Assembly (NCBI GenBank): GCA_964019335.1
Contig: OZ025683.1
Location: forward strand, 496,001 to 560,000
Direction of reading: 5' to 3'
DNA length: 64,000 bases
From: Diplonema japonicum
Taxonomy: Eukaryota > Euglenozoa > Diplonemea > Diplonemida > Diplonemidae
Position 1 is the stretch's first letter, and every line of letters begins with the position of its first letter. Below are positions 44,357 through 54,360 of this stretch, piece after piece. The notes under the pieces were generated by a model. The model saw nothing but the letters and a program-made list of their open reading frames with translations, was not told the origin of the DNA and ran no database searches. The position numbers were made by a program, and so were the translations under genes.

Positions 44357-47300
44357 ATGTTTTTTTTTTTTTTCGGGAGAAGCGTGGCGCGACAACCAAA
44401 GGAGAAGTGCCTGTCGGCGAAATCTGTGGTTGAGGCGACAGGTGCGGCAGTGGGCTGGCAGAAGTGCATCGCCGAGGTGAAGCGGAAAGTCTCGCACATC
44501 CTTGCGGGAGTCCAAGATTTGCTCGACAGGGGACTAGCAAGCAACATGCCGGAGCAGCTGCTGAGGACTTGGGCGAATGCTATAAAGGTGTTAGCGAAGC
44601 TCCCGCAGCTTCCGAGATGCGAGGTGGGTCTGATGAAGGACAATTTTGAAACGATTATCATCAAACTTCAACGCCTAGACGACGACCTGTCCGCTCTGGC
44701 GCGAGTGATCGCAAAGGACGCGAGGGTCGAGCGTGAAAGGAAGTATGAAGAGAGGATCAACACCCACTTCAAGGAGGAACGGAAGAGGGTGACCGCCTTC
44801 GTGAAGGGCACAACGGCATCAGCAACGCAGGCAGTGGAAGGCGACGGGGTTCTCACGGCAGATCTTGAAGAGATGGACAAGATGATGCACAAGGAGTGGG
44901 ACCCTATTTTTCAGCTGTACGGTGGGGATCGAGGAGAGCCGCAGTACAACGCCTTTAGAACGAGGTACAGGGAGTACATCGTGTCGCAGAAGATGGAACT
45001 TCGACCACTTACAGGAGAGGATCTGAGGGCGGTGTTGGCCAAGAAGTCAACGAGAACGGCTCCAGGGGTGGATGGATGGAGGATGGCGGAACTGCGTGCC
45101 ATGCCGGTAGTACTGCTGGATGCTTGGGCCGAGCTGTTCAACGCAGTCGAGACGACAGGGAAGTGGCCGAAAGCACTCCTGACAGCGCTGGTGACGTTGA
45201 TCCCGAAGGGTGGCGAGAGGACTCCTCTGAACCATCGGCCGATCACAGTCACGAGCGCGGTCTATCGGCTGTGGGCATGTGCGAGGCTGCGTGACATCAC
45301 GCTGTGGCAAGAGAAGTGGATCGACGACTCTCAGCATGGTTTCAGACCGAAGAGAGGCACGGATAGCATTCTGATGGAGCTCAGTACACAGCTCGAAGAG
45401 GCGCTGTTGACAGGCACCCCTCTCAACGGCATTGCGTTGGATTTTGTCAAGTGCTTCGACAGAGTCCCACAGCAGATAGCTTTTGGCCTGATGCAAGATC
45501 TCGGTTTGCACGAGCGGATACTGACCCCCTTGAAAGCTATGTATGCGAACCTGAAGCGGCGATTCCGTTTCCCGACAGGTGTTGGCTCAGAGTTCCGAGT
45601 GACGAATGGTATCCTGCAAGGGTGCCCCATCTCGGTAATCATGGTGAACGCCTTGGTGTCGGTGATGGTGAAGTGCGTGATGACGGAAGTACCAGGAGCT
45701 TGGTCACTTTCGTACGCGGATGACGTGTACCTCCTGGCGCGTTTAGCGGAGGTCCTGACAAGGGCGACCAACAAGGTGATCGAGTTCGGGGACCGGACAG
45801 AGATGCGCCTCAACGGAAAGAAGTCGCAGGGATTCTCGACGAAAAACGAGATCGGCCCTAGTTTAGTATGCACCGGTTCCTCGTTCAAGGTAGCTGGGGA
45901 GATCAAATCACTTGGCGTGAACCTGAGCATGGATGGGAATCACAGGCTGGACAAGCTGGACGCAGCGGAGGGACGCCTGACCCGTCTCGGAGCTTTGCCA
46001 CTAGGGTTTGAGAACAAGTCGACGATGTTGACGAGCACTGTGCTACCGTCGTGTCTGTACGGAGCAACGTATGCGGCACCCTCGGACGACCAGCTGAAGA
46101 AGATGTGTACAGCGGCAGTGGTCTCCCTGTGGGGCCCCCAGTTCGGGATGAGAAACCCCGTGTCTGTACTGAGCGTTCTGCTGCCAGGGCATACGGCACA
46201 TCCGCTGTCGAAGGTCATCTACGGAACGATAAACAGCTTGGTCCGGGAGAGCCTGGCCTCTCCGCGTTTGCGGCAGCGTGTTGGTGAGATCATTGGTCTA
46301 TACCAGGACCGTGATGACGATGAGGTGATGGGTCCGATTGGAGTCCTGCGGAACAGATGGCTCCCCTTTCTGGGGAAGGGATGGTCCTTTGTGGCCGACC
46401 TGCACGGAGATACAGCGGTGGCTCACAAAGTGAGGCAAGCCATCAGACCGGCAGTTGCGAAGAGGCTGATCGAGAAGAGATCAACCTTCGTGGGGATGGA
46501 GGCAGGGGCGTGCCCGTCCACGAACTATTGGTGGAAAAAGCTCCAGGCCCGGAGACCGTTGGTGTCCTTTAGGTTGCGGCGCATCATTAGTGGTGCAGTG
46601 TTCACGACTCACCCGAGGGTGTGGGGGAGAAAATTGGATGGCCCTGGTGTGGAAAACCCAGCATTAGCGTGTGACGTTTGCGACCACCGGTCCCAGACAA
46701 CGACCAGCATGACGGAGCATGCACTGTGGGAGTGCGAGCCGGCAAGGAGTGTGTTGGAAAGCGAGCAATACGCAGAGGTGAAGCGAGAAGGCCTCCCAGC
46801 TGCCACAGCCCTTCACGGGATAGTCCCAAGAGGAGCCGACAAAGCAGGGAAAGAACGTGCCAGGATGGTGCAACAATACCTCCTGAAAGTAGTGACGGTC
46901 CGTGACGCCAGAGCAGCGGAAAAAAGCAAGAGAGTGCTCACCTCCAACCCTTGGGATGAGGTAACGACAGGGAGGCAACATGATGTTCCGACGGAAGCGT
47001 TGCTGAAGGCGAACGGGGCGTCAGGCGCGGTCCTGACCTTTCATCTGAAGAACGTCCTCAAGTGGCTAAGAGGCCTACGATGGTACGATGGTAAGAAGAA
47101 AACTTCCGTCACTACAATGGAACTCGCCATAGACTATGAGCAGACCACCCGCCGGTCACTCATAGGTCCCCTCGACGATCAGGACCTGCTCACGGAGAAG
47201 GCCGCAAGGATGCGATACATCTTGGGTCGCATCCAGAAATGCTCAGCACGCTGTGGAAGGTCAGCCTTCCCCGCCAACGCCAAATCAAGGGTGCATACCC

Positions 47301-47488
47301 TTCGACATCTTGGGGGCCCGACGGCACACGGCTACGACAGGAGACCACTCTTCTCCTCGAGCCAAACCCCCCCCTACCTAGCACGACTCCAAGCAGTGTT
47401 TCTCGCCCAGATGCCGTCCATCTCATCGCGACAAACAGCCACCGCAGGCACCAGACAGCAACCGCAGAACGGTGACCGATTAGTGTGA
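44357..47488 (+). CDS. reverse transcriptase of a non-LTR-type retroelement
   Basis: An uninterrupted frame of about 1,043 codons from the first ATG (44357) that begins just before a T14 run; the true start is unclear because translation through that run gives poly-Phe. RT landmarks in order: A-P-G-V-D-G-W, P-K-G-G-x-R...N-H-R-P-I-T, Q-H-G-F-R-P-K-R-G-T, L-D-F-V-K-C-F-D-R-V-P, G-I-L-Q-G-C-P-I-S (about 45610-45635) and the catalytic Y-A-D-D (45713-45724). A C-terminal C-x2-C...H...C cluster near 46670 resembles the zinc-binding tail of non-LTR RTs. No apurinic endonuclease, integrase or protease is visible. An intact frame suggests recent mobility. The layout resembles, from memory, RT families abundant in dinoflagellates and other protists. 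Confidence 0.9.
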   Translation: MFFFFFGRSVARQPKEKCLSAKSVVEATGAAVGWQKCIAEVKRKVSHILAGVQDLLDRGLASNMPEQLLRTWANAIKVLAKLPQLPRCEVGLMKDNFETIIIKLQRLDDDLSALARVIAKDARVERERKYEERINTHFKEERKRVTAFVKGTTASATQAVEGDGVLTADLEEMDKMMHKEWDPIFQLYGGDRGEPQYNAFRTRYREYIVSQKMELRPLTGEDLRAVLAKKSTRTAPGVDGWRMAELRAMPVVLLDAWAELFNAVETTGKWPKALLTALVTLIPKGGERTPLNHRPITVTSAVYRLWACARLRDITLWQEKWIDDSQHGFRPKRGTDSILMELSTQLEEALLTGTPLNGIALDFVKCFDRVPQQIAFGLMQDLGLHERILTPLKAMYANLKRRFRFPTGVGSEFRVTNGILQGCPISVIMVNALVSVMVKCVMTEVPGAWSLSYADDVYLLARLAEVLTRATNKVIEFGDRTEMRLNGKKSQGFSTKNEIGPSLVCTGSSFKVAGEIKSLGVNLSMDGNHRLDKLDAAEGRLTRLGALPLGFENKSTMLTSTVLPSCLYGATYAAPSDDQLKKMCTAAVVSLWGPQFGMRNPVSVLSVLLPGHTAHPLSKVIYGTINSLVRESLASPRLRQRVGEIIGLYQDRDDDEVMGPIGVLRNRWLPFLGKGWSFVADLHGDTAVAHKVRQAIRPAVAKRLIEKRSTFVGMEAGACPSTNYWWKKLQARRPLVSFRLRRIISGAVFTTHPRVWGRKLDGPGVENPALACDVCDHRSQTTTSMTEHALWECEPARSVLESEQYAEVKREGLPAATALHGIVPRGADKAGKERARMVQQYLLKVVTVRDARAAEKSKRVLTSNPWDEVTTGRQHDVPTEALLKANGASGAVLTFHLKNVLKWLRGLRWYDGKKKTSVTTMELAIDYEQTTRRSLIGPLDDQDLLTEKAARMRYILGRIQKCSARCGRSAFPANAKSRVHTLRHLGGPTAHGYDRRPLFSSSQTPPYLARLQAVFLAQMPSISSRQTATAGTRQQPQNGDRLV
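44357..47488 (+). mobile_element. non-LTR-type retroelement, ends unresolved
   Basis: Only the coding part can be bounded. A T11 run follows the ORF at about 47540 and a T run precedes it at 44360, but I found no target-site duplication or terminal repeat. Confidence 0.7.
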
Positions 47489-48008
47489 ATTTCTACCTGA
47501 ACAGTGAGCACCCCCATGCACACTGAAATTTTATCGAGTTTTTTTTTTTTTTGTGTTTTTTTTTTTTAATTCGTGCTGATAATATGGGGAAATGAGAAAA
47601 GATTTTGGGTTAACGGAAACAGGAAGTGATGCAGCCGGGGGGGGGGGGGGGGGGGACTATCCGTCAATCTAGCTAATGAGGTTTCTATTCTTTTCTTTTC
47701 TGTGTTTTTTTTTTTTTTTTTTTTTTGGTGAAGATCTGGAGGGACGCCTGCCTTCTCGTAGTCCCCCACAGGCATGGAGGCGTTGCAAGAGCGCCAATAG
47801 CACCATAGGTACAATGCGCCTTGGCGTCCAGTATTCCTTCTTCTTTTTCTTTTTTATTCTATTGAAGCCCCCCTATGTATTTTTAAGTTTTTTTTTTTTT
47901 TTAAATACAACCCGGAAAAAAATGCAACAACAACAACTGCTTCGTTGGGTAAAAGTTCATTTTGAGGGCTATTTTTTGTTGGCCGTTTTTAGGCCTTTTC
48001 TTTTTTGT

Positions 48009-48051
48009 TGGCGGGCCGTTGCTAACCACTTCGTTCCTATCATAGTGAATT
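48009..48051 (+). repeat. dispersed 43-nt repeat, copy 2
   Basis: Matches 33896-33938 with a single C/T difference, same orientation, and again follows a T/C-rich run. Confidence 0.85.
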
Positions 48052-48527
48052 TTTGTTTGTTCTTTTTTTTTTTTTTTCTTCCATGTTGGCTTGTTGTTTA
48101 ATCGTTCTTAGCTTTATATTTAAAAAAAAAAAAAAAAAAAGAAACGCTTTTATCCAAAGCTTCTCCCCCCCCACCCCTGCCCAGAAAAGGGACAACAAAA
48201 AGAAAAATAACCTGGTCCACCCCCACTTGGTTTACTGTGTTTTTTTTTTTTTTTTTTTTATTCTAAGGGTGGTCCTCAAGTGGGATTTGCCCTTAAACGT
48301 TGCCTTTTTTTTTCTCTTTTTTAAACAGTAACATAGAGGGGGAGGGAAACAAATGGTGAATTGAATGAACGGGGTGAATAAATCGTTGGGGGGGGTTTTT
48401 TTTTGTCTGTTTTGAGAATTGGAAAGAGAATCAAAAAAAAAGAATAGGGGGGAAAGAACAGAAAAAAAAAAAAACGTAAAGGGTAGCAAAAAAGAAAGAA
48501 AAGAGTAAAGAAGAAACACTAATAGTT

Positions 48528-48655
48528 AAGGTCAACACTTCTCTTCAACCGTTGTGGTGAGATATTTATTTTTTGCGTCTTGCGCCCAAGCCGTCGGACT
48601 CTGTTATGTGGATTGAGATTGTGAAAACTGGCAATCGTCTTAAAGTGTTGACCTT
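48528..48655. repeat. 13-bp perfect inverted repeat enclosing about 100 bp
   Basis: AAGGTCAACACTT at 48528-48540 and its exact reverse complement at 48643-48655. The enclosed segment is less homopolymeric than its surroundings. It could be a small inverted-repeat element or an RNA gene. Confidence 0.55.
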
Positions 48656-48769
48656 GTTAGTCGTTAATATTCAAACCATTTTTAACATTATCAATTCTTT
48701 CAATTAGTTATATTAGTTCTTTGGTGGGACAATCTTCCCCCTTGACTCCACCAGATTGTTGTCTAAAAA

Positions 48770-48806
<37 letters not shown>

Positions 48807-48863
48807 CTTCCTTCGCCCACGGGCAAAAAAACCAAAATTTTGAACGTTGGACACAGGAAGGTA

Positions 48864-48894
<31 letters not shown>

Positions 48895-49024
48895 TCTTCC
48901 GGATTTGTCCCCAGCGCGGTGCGTTTAACTACGCGTACACCCCCTCTCCCGCCTTCTGACACGTAAGTTCACCATCCCTTTCATTTTTTTTTTTTTTTCA
49001 TTCTCTTTTATTTAAAGCGACTCG

Positions 49025-49066
49025 GATCAAACAATGCCCCAGCGGGGCTTTCCACTGTGTTTGATT
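49025..49066. other. nested hairpin element
   Basis: An outer stem of 8 Watson-Crick pairs plus one G-U (49025-49033 with 49058-49066) encloses a GCCCC/GGGGC hairpin (49036-49040 with 49044-49048). It lies about 150 nt upstream of the CUB/WSC gene. It could be a small RNA or UTR structure; no known RNA family is recognised. Confidence 0.45.
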
Positions 49067-49217
49067 CAGAAGATTAGTGCCTCTTGTCATACAAAACCCG
49101 TAGTATGTATTCTGAGTCGTTCGTTACCTTCTTCATTTTTTTTTTTTTTTTTTTTTTTTGGATGCATTTTAACATAACAAGGGGCTTACCTTACCCATCG
49201 ACAGGCAGAAGATCAAT

Positions 49218-51041
49218 ATGAACGCGTTGTTAGTGCTTGCTTGGGGTGTCCTGGCAAGCACGAACGAGCTCGCTGTGGGGGATAGGGGGGGCATCACCTA
49301 CCCAGAAGATGGCAGCAGGTACGATAACAACGAACAAGAGCAGTGGGTCATCAACTGCACTGATGTAGTGTACCTCACGTGGCAGAAGTTCGATCTGGAG
49401 GCGAGATACGACTTCTTGCGTATCACACACGATGACGGGGTCTTCGAGCTCGAAAGCTTCAAGTGGCCCAGAAGCCTCACAGGGCCCCTCACACTAGACT
49501 TCACTAGCGATGGGTCCGTCGTGAAGACCGGCTTCTCGATGGAGTGGTCTTGCGGAGTGAACCATGCCTTCATGTTCCCCGCCGGCAGCACAGGCCGCAT
49601 CAACTACCCCGCCTCAGGCCTTTACCCCAACCACGCGGTCGAGTACTTCAACATCAGCTGCGAGGGCACCGTGCACTTCGTGTGGGAAAGGTTCGACGTT
49701 GAAGTCCTCTTCGACAAGCTGACCATCGTCTCTCTCATTGACTCCTCGAACCTCAGGCTCGACAATTCCCGCACCCGCCCTCCCCGCATGCAAGGACCGC
49801 TCTTCCTGCTCTTCCAAAGCGATTTATCTGTAATGCGTAAGGGCTTCGCTTTCCGGTGGCAGTGTGGCGACAGGGAGGCGGGGTGCTTCCAGACACACCC
49901 CCGCTTTCTCTCCGAACGAGTAGAGCAAGCTGACACAAATAACAGACCTGCAAGTTGTGCGGTCAAGTGCACAGACCTGTCCTATCTTTACGCAGGAGTG
50001 GAAGGGGGGCAATGTCTATGCGGTAACTCCCTAACAGGGTCGAGGAAGACAGCAGCAACGAAGTGCAACGTAGCCTGCCCGGGGGACAGCATGTCCACAT
50101 GCGGCGGCACAAAGAGGATCAGTTTACATCGCCTCCCTGGCGCACCCGACCCCCCACCGGCAGTGAATCCCTCACCGATAGGGTGCTTCAAAGATGAGGA
50201 GGAAAACAGGAGGCTGAAGTACATATACGGGACTGCCTTGAACACGGTTGAGGAGTGTACGGATGTCTGCAGGCACAATGGGTACACGCACGCAGGGCTG
50301 CAGTCGGGGAACCAGTGCTGGTGCGGGCAAGGGAGTCAGGTGGCGTCGTCTGAACGTGCCTTGAGCACAGAGTGCGACACGGCCTGCACGGGGGACGCGT
50401 CGGCAACCTGCGGCGGGCACTACAGAAACAACATTTACGTCTTGAGTGGCGTGGTGGCGGAGGAGCCGCAGCCGTCTCTCGTGGGGTGTTATAGAGATGG
50501 CGCTTCGAACAGGAAGTTTGAGAGAGCAGGCGACAGCGAGGAGTTGACGGTGAACGAGTGCGCAGTGCTGTGCAGGCACAACGGGTACAAGTACGCAGGG
50601 CTGCAGTCGGGGAGCGAATGCTGGTGCGGACAGGACATCAGCACATCGGAGCGTCTCGTTACAAGCGCCTGTGACGCCCCCTGCACCGGCAACGCAAATG
50701 AGAAGTGTGGTGCAGCGTTTAAAAACAGCGTGTACCTTGTGGACGGGACGCAGTACACCCCCCCTGCTGCCGTCTACAAGGGATGCTACAAGGACGCATC
50801 GGCTAGGACCCTCCCTAAGTATGCGTACTCGAGCTACTGGAACACTGTGGAGGAGTGTACCGCCGTCTGCAAGGCACAGGGATATACTTTTGCAGGCATG
50901 CAGGCAAGGTTACAGTGTTGGTGCGGGAATGCGCTGCCCCCAGTCCCCAGATCTGAGAGGGAATGCAGGGCGGCTTGCAGAGGCAATCCCTCACAAATCT
51001 GTGGCGGCCATTGGCGGAACTCCGTCTACCAGCTGCTGTAG
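49218..51041 (+). CDS. secreted CUB2-WSC4 protein
   Basis: 607 aa, no intron, ATG 49218 after CGACAG. A signal peptide (about 1-19) is followed by two CUB-like domains (about 20-112 and 114-217; paired strands with Y-D-x-L-x-I, F-x-S-D-x-S-V and G-F-x-x-x-W-x-C-G). Four WSC domains follow (about 222-309, 318-412, 419-508 and 518-607), each with G-C-(F/Y)...C...C-x3-(G/Y)-x-(Y/T)-A-G-(L/M/V)-(Q/E)...C-(W/L)-C-G...C-x2-(A/P)-C-x-G...C-G-(G/A). WSC domains bind glycans or act in wall sensing in fungi and other eukaryotes. There is no C-terminal membrane segment or evident GPI signal, so the protein is probably extracellular. WSC2-4 are more alike than WSC1, which suggests recent domain duplication. 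Confidence 0.93.
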   Translation: MNALLVLAWGVLASTNELAVGDRGGITYPEDGSRYDNNEQEQWVINCTDVVYLTWQKFDLEARYDFLRITHDDGVFELESFKWPRSLTGPLTLDFTSDGSVVKTGFSMEWSCGVNHAFMFPAGSTGRINYPASGLYPNHAVEYFNISCEGTVHFVWERFDVEVLFDKLTIVSLIDSSNLRLDNSRTRPPRMQGPLFLLFQSDLSVMRKGFAFRWQCGDREAGCFQTHPRFLSERVEQADTNNRPASCAVKCTDLSYLYAGVEGGQCLCGNSLTGSRKTAATKCNVACPGDSMSTCGGTKRISLHRLPGAPDPPPAVNPSPIGCFKDEEENRRLKYIYGTALNTVEECTDVCRHNGYTHAGLQSGNQCWCGQGSQVASSERALSTECDTACTGDASATCGGHYRNNIYVLSGVVAEEPQPSLVGCYRDGASNRKFERAGDSEELTVNECAVLCRHNGYKYAGLQSGSECWCGQDISTSERLVTSACDAPCTGNANEKCGAAFKNSVYLVDGTQYTPPAAVYKGCYKDASARTLPKYAYSSYWNTVEECTAVCKAQGYTFAGMQARLQCWCGNALPPVPRSERECRAACRGNPSQICGGHWRNSVYQLL

Positions 51042-51289
51042 CCTTTTGCTTGAACGTTGTTTGCAAATTGTCCCTTCACTTCACTTGAGACATTTGTGCA
51101 TGTCAATGACTTTTTCCTTTCCCCCAAGCAAAAAAAAAAAAGAAAAAAAAAAAAAAAAAAGGTCATTGAACAGGGAGGTCCCTTTCTCACCCACCTCTCC
51201 CCCTTTTTCTCTTACGTTCGAGAAGTTTTTCCGTTCGCTTTGGATAAGAAAGGGAAAGCTGTTTTCTTTTTTTCTTCTTATATTATTTG

Positions 51290-51322
<33 letters not shown>

Positions 51323-51463
51323 TTCAGTCAATTCTAATCATGCTTTGTTTTCTCCGGTGTGGTCGAAGGGGTCAGGGGGAAATACCATTTCGTGTAAGAG
51401 ATAGAGGACTATTCTGCCCCCCCCAAAAAAAAAGTCGTCATCTATCAAAACTTACCAATTTGG

Positions 51464-51521
<58 letters not shown>

Positions 51522-52786
51522 GCAAACGATAAACTTGCGAAAAAAGAGGTTGATTCAATTCAAAAGAAAAAGGGGGCTGGGCGCGCGTGTGCCTGCCTGA
51601 GGAACTTGTCCCCCTTTTTTTTTTCCTTTTTTTGTTTAGACAAGTCAGCGACCCCGTTCTTGCGTAAAACATTAACACGAATAGAAAAGAAAAAAAAAGG
51701 AGGGGGGAAATAAAAGAGAACTAAGAAAAGCACTCCTTTCGGGCTACAAAAACAATCTTATTAACCTGATACACCGCAGGGCGCAGGGGGGGGGGGGGGG
51801 GGGCAGAGGGGGTATACCGTGTTGAAGTTTTGTGCATTTTGAGCACCGGTACCGGGCTTTGTTCATTGAATTACTTATCACGGTAGGGGGCGGGGACGGA
51901 AAAAGGAAAAGCTGCGTTGTGTAAGGGGTTAACATGCCTACGAGTGTGTTTTGCCTTTCTTTTATTTTGCCCCCCTCGGTATTTACTTTTTATCTCTCTT
52001 TTCTCTTCTGCTTATTCTGATCAAAAAACAAAAAACAAAAAAAAGCAATAACAACAATGAATCTCTTTGCCCAGCAAAATCTGAGAGGTGATTGCACAAG
52101 TCGTACGTTACCACGCGTAGGCCACTGTGGTGGAGGGGGGGGGGGCGGGCAAACGGTGTTTCGTTTTGTTGTTTCTTTCTTTCCTTTCTTTTCCCCTTTG
52201 CTCAGCAAAAAAAAATAATAATAATAAAATATTTATCAATAATAATTTTAAAAAAAAAATGCGCTCTTTTTCTTTCGCTAGATGTACAGGGGCCAGCTAA
52301 CCCGCCATGTTCTGGCAGTCGGATGAACAAAAAAAAGGGGGGGGGGGAATGGCAAAGAAAAAAGTATTTTTTTTTCTGGTCCGTTTCCTTTTTTTTTTCT
52401 TTTTTTTTTTTGAAAAAAAAACCTTTCCGTCTCGCATGTCCATGTTTTTTTTTTTTTTTTCTTTAGAACAGAATACTTTTTTTTCGAAGAAAGCAAAAAA
52501 AAAAAAAAAAAAAGAGAAGAACTTTCCCGTCCAAGCTCTAAGACTAACGATTTTTTTTTTTTTTTTTTTTTTTCGTTTTCGGTTTTCTATGAAAAGAAGT
52601 TCGAAATGTAACAAAGTACTTTTCTGCGACTGTTCACACAACAAGAGAAGTTTTATCTTTCCAGCTGGTTGTAAAAACAAAAAAGGCTCATCAGAGAAAC
52701 CAGACAGAAAAAAAAGTATTTTGTGGTATTCGTTCTTCCTCTTTTCTAACTCGCTTGCGTATCTCCATAACCTGTCTGAAAAAAAT
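51042..52786. other. homopolymer-rich spacer
   Basis: Dominated by T, A and G runs (G18 at about 51787-51804). Short open frames here encode only poly-Phe or poly-Lys and are not genes. Confidence 0.7.
51467..51519 (+). repeat. poly-T run of 53
   Basis: Uninterrupted T53, the longest homopolymer in the window. Confidence 0.9.
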
Positions 52787-52970
52787 ATATGGGTCGATTT
52801 CAAAAACCCCCCAAAATGAGGCCAATTGACACTTTCATTGCATCTTTGGGCATGCCACCCCCTTTAAAAAAATTTCTCCATATTTCCCGGCCCATATTAG
52901 GAAAGAACCCGGGTCAGAAATCGCTCAAGGGTGCTATTTTGACCTATGAAAAATTCAGTCTTAGGGTTTT
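52787..52970 (+). repeat. left terminal inverted repeat
   Basis: Imperfect inverted copy of 54177-54360; the first 50 bp are best conserved. Confidence 0.78.
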
Positions 52971-53366
52971 AGTGGTTTTGGTAAAGTCAGAGAGCATGCT
53001 TTCAATAGCAAGAAATAGTGGAACTCACTGCTAGAAGGTGGCTGAAATGATGTTGGAAGTGGAAACCTTCATTTCCTAGTCTTCTGCGGCTGAGATGTGC
53101 TGCTGCTGAGTGGGCGACCTCGTTTCTTTTTCATACTATAAGGCCTTCTACCGCATTTTGGGGGGTTTTAAGAGGCTCATTCGTAGGTGTACTTGGTGCT
53201 TTGGGCTTGTCATGGGGTGTCGAGTATTTTTGTAATTTGGTTACTATTCTTTCTCGTTTTTCAAGTCCGGGAAGGCTATCAGGAACGTCCTCATACTCAT
53301 CACAAGATTCATAGACTGGGGGCCTTTTCTCTGCCCTGTCTGCAGCGAGTTCTTTGATGATGTACT

Positions 53367-53809
53367 TTAGTTCTTTCTAGCTCGTGGACGCGCACGTAGC
53401 AATACACCCTCCGGTGTGCTCCTGAGCTCATATGCACCTGTAAAATCCGGAAACTCAAGAATTTTCTTTTTGTACGGGCCAAAGACATCAGTAACTACAT
53501 GCACGGCGCACCGTATCGTATTGGTGATGTTAGCTATTTGTTCCACAGTTTTAATTGTTGTGGAACGAGGCACCCAAACCAAACACGAGAGAGCACACCA
53601 AAGTGGCTGTCCCTGTTGTTTTTGCCGTGTTTCTCCCCCAGAAACCACAGGGAAAACGTCCGATCGGGATATACATAACGAAGACCAAAAAGAACAAAGT
53701 AGCAAAATTCCTTTGCACGAAAGTGACGCCCTCCGTCAGTCCAGAGTATCCACTCCATTTTTTTCTTTATTTTTTTCTGTGCCCATGCTGTGGAACAAGA
53801 CTTTTCCAA
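53367..53809 (-). pseudogene. decayed transposase-like gene
   Basis: Two overlapping minus-strand frames (53809 to 53534 and 53705 to 53367) together look like one protein split by a frameshift near 53570-53640. The first has W-T-D-G-G-R-H-F-R and F-L-G-E-K-H-G-K-x2-R-D-S-H-F-G. The second has an amphipathic helix and P-D-F-T-G-A-Y near its end. The D-G-x-H-F / H-G-K-x3-D-x-x-F pattern is one I recall from transposon-derived proteins of protists and invertebrates. Further fragments of coding character with several stops continue upstream on the minus strand (about 53820-54080). It lies inside the inverted-repeat element and is not expected to be functional. Confidence 0.6.
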
Positions 53810-54176
53810 CAGTAAGGCCAGCTGCCCTTATTTCATCATGTGTGATGTGGTCAAGCCTCATGCCTCTGACCAATTGGCGCCGTGTGGTGTCTTGTTGGCT
53901 ACTAAATCAACCAGAAAATGATAGCAGAAGTGCCGCTAGAAGTTCCCCTTTACACACTACACCACAAACTAGTGCAGCACAGTCGTTGCCACTGAGCTTC
54001 TCAAAAACCTCTGTGGCGAGTGTGCCTGATCACCGTGGTGTTCCCATTTACCCTTTCTCGGTCCGAATACCATTTTTTTTTCACCCCTAGCTTCTCAACA
54101 GCAAGTTTAAAAGCATCCATTTTTGTCACCCCCTCTTTTACTGAATTTGTGCAAAGTGAAAAAACCCATTTTTGCC

Positions 54177-54360
54177 CCTAGGACTGAATTTTCTGGGTAC
54201 CAGTAACACTCACTTTCCCATTTTCTGGGGTGTTTTCTTTCCTAACCTGGGCCGGGAAAGTTGTAGAATTTTTTTTTTTTGGGGAAAAAGTACTTAGAGA
54301 AATATTGAAAGTGTCAATTGGCCTCATTTTTTTGGGGGGGGGTTTTGAAACGATGCCATA
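54177..54360 (-). repeat. right terminal inverted repeat
   Basis: Partner of 52787-52970; contains the exact reverse complement of the 20-bp core at about 54307-54326. Confidence 0.78.

Larger units (their letters stand above)
47489..49217. other. homopolymer-rich spacer
   Basis: Many T, A and G runs (G19 at 47637-47655; T runs near 48771-48804 and 48868-48892). It also holds the second copy of the 43-nt repeat, an inverted repeat around 48528-48655 and a structured element at 49025-49066. A pyrimidine-containing stretch ending in CGACAG (49204) precedes the next gene. No protein gene is supported. Confidence 0.6.
52787..54360. mobile_element. DNA transposon with long terminal inverted repeats
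   Basis: The left end (52787-about 52970) and right end (about 54177-54360) are imperfect inverted repeats of about 180 bp. Matching landmarks are ATATGG, TTTCAAAA-C6+, the exact stretch TGAGGCCAATTGACACTTTC, TTTCCCGGCCCA..TTAGGAAAGAA, and AAATTCAGTC(T/C)TAGGG. The interior carries a broken transposase-like gene on the minus strand. The exact target-site duplication could not be fixed. The superfamily is not assigned. Confidence 0.8.
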
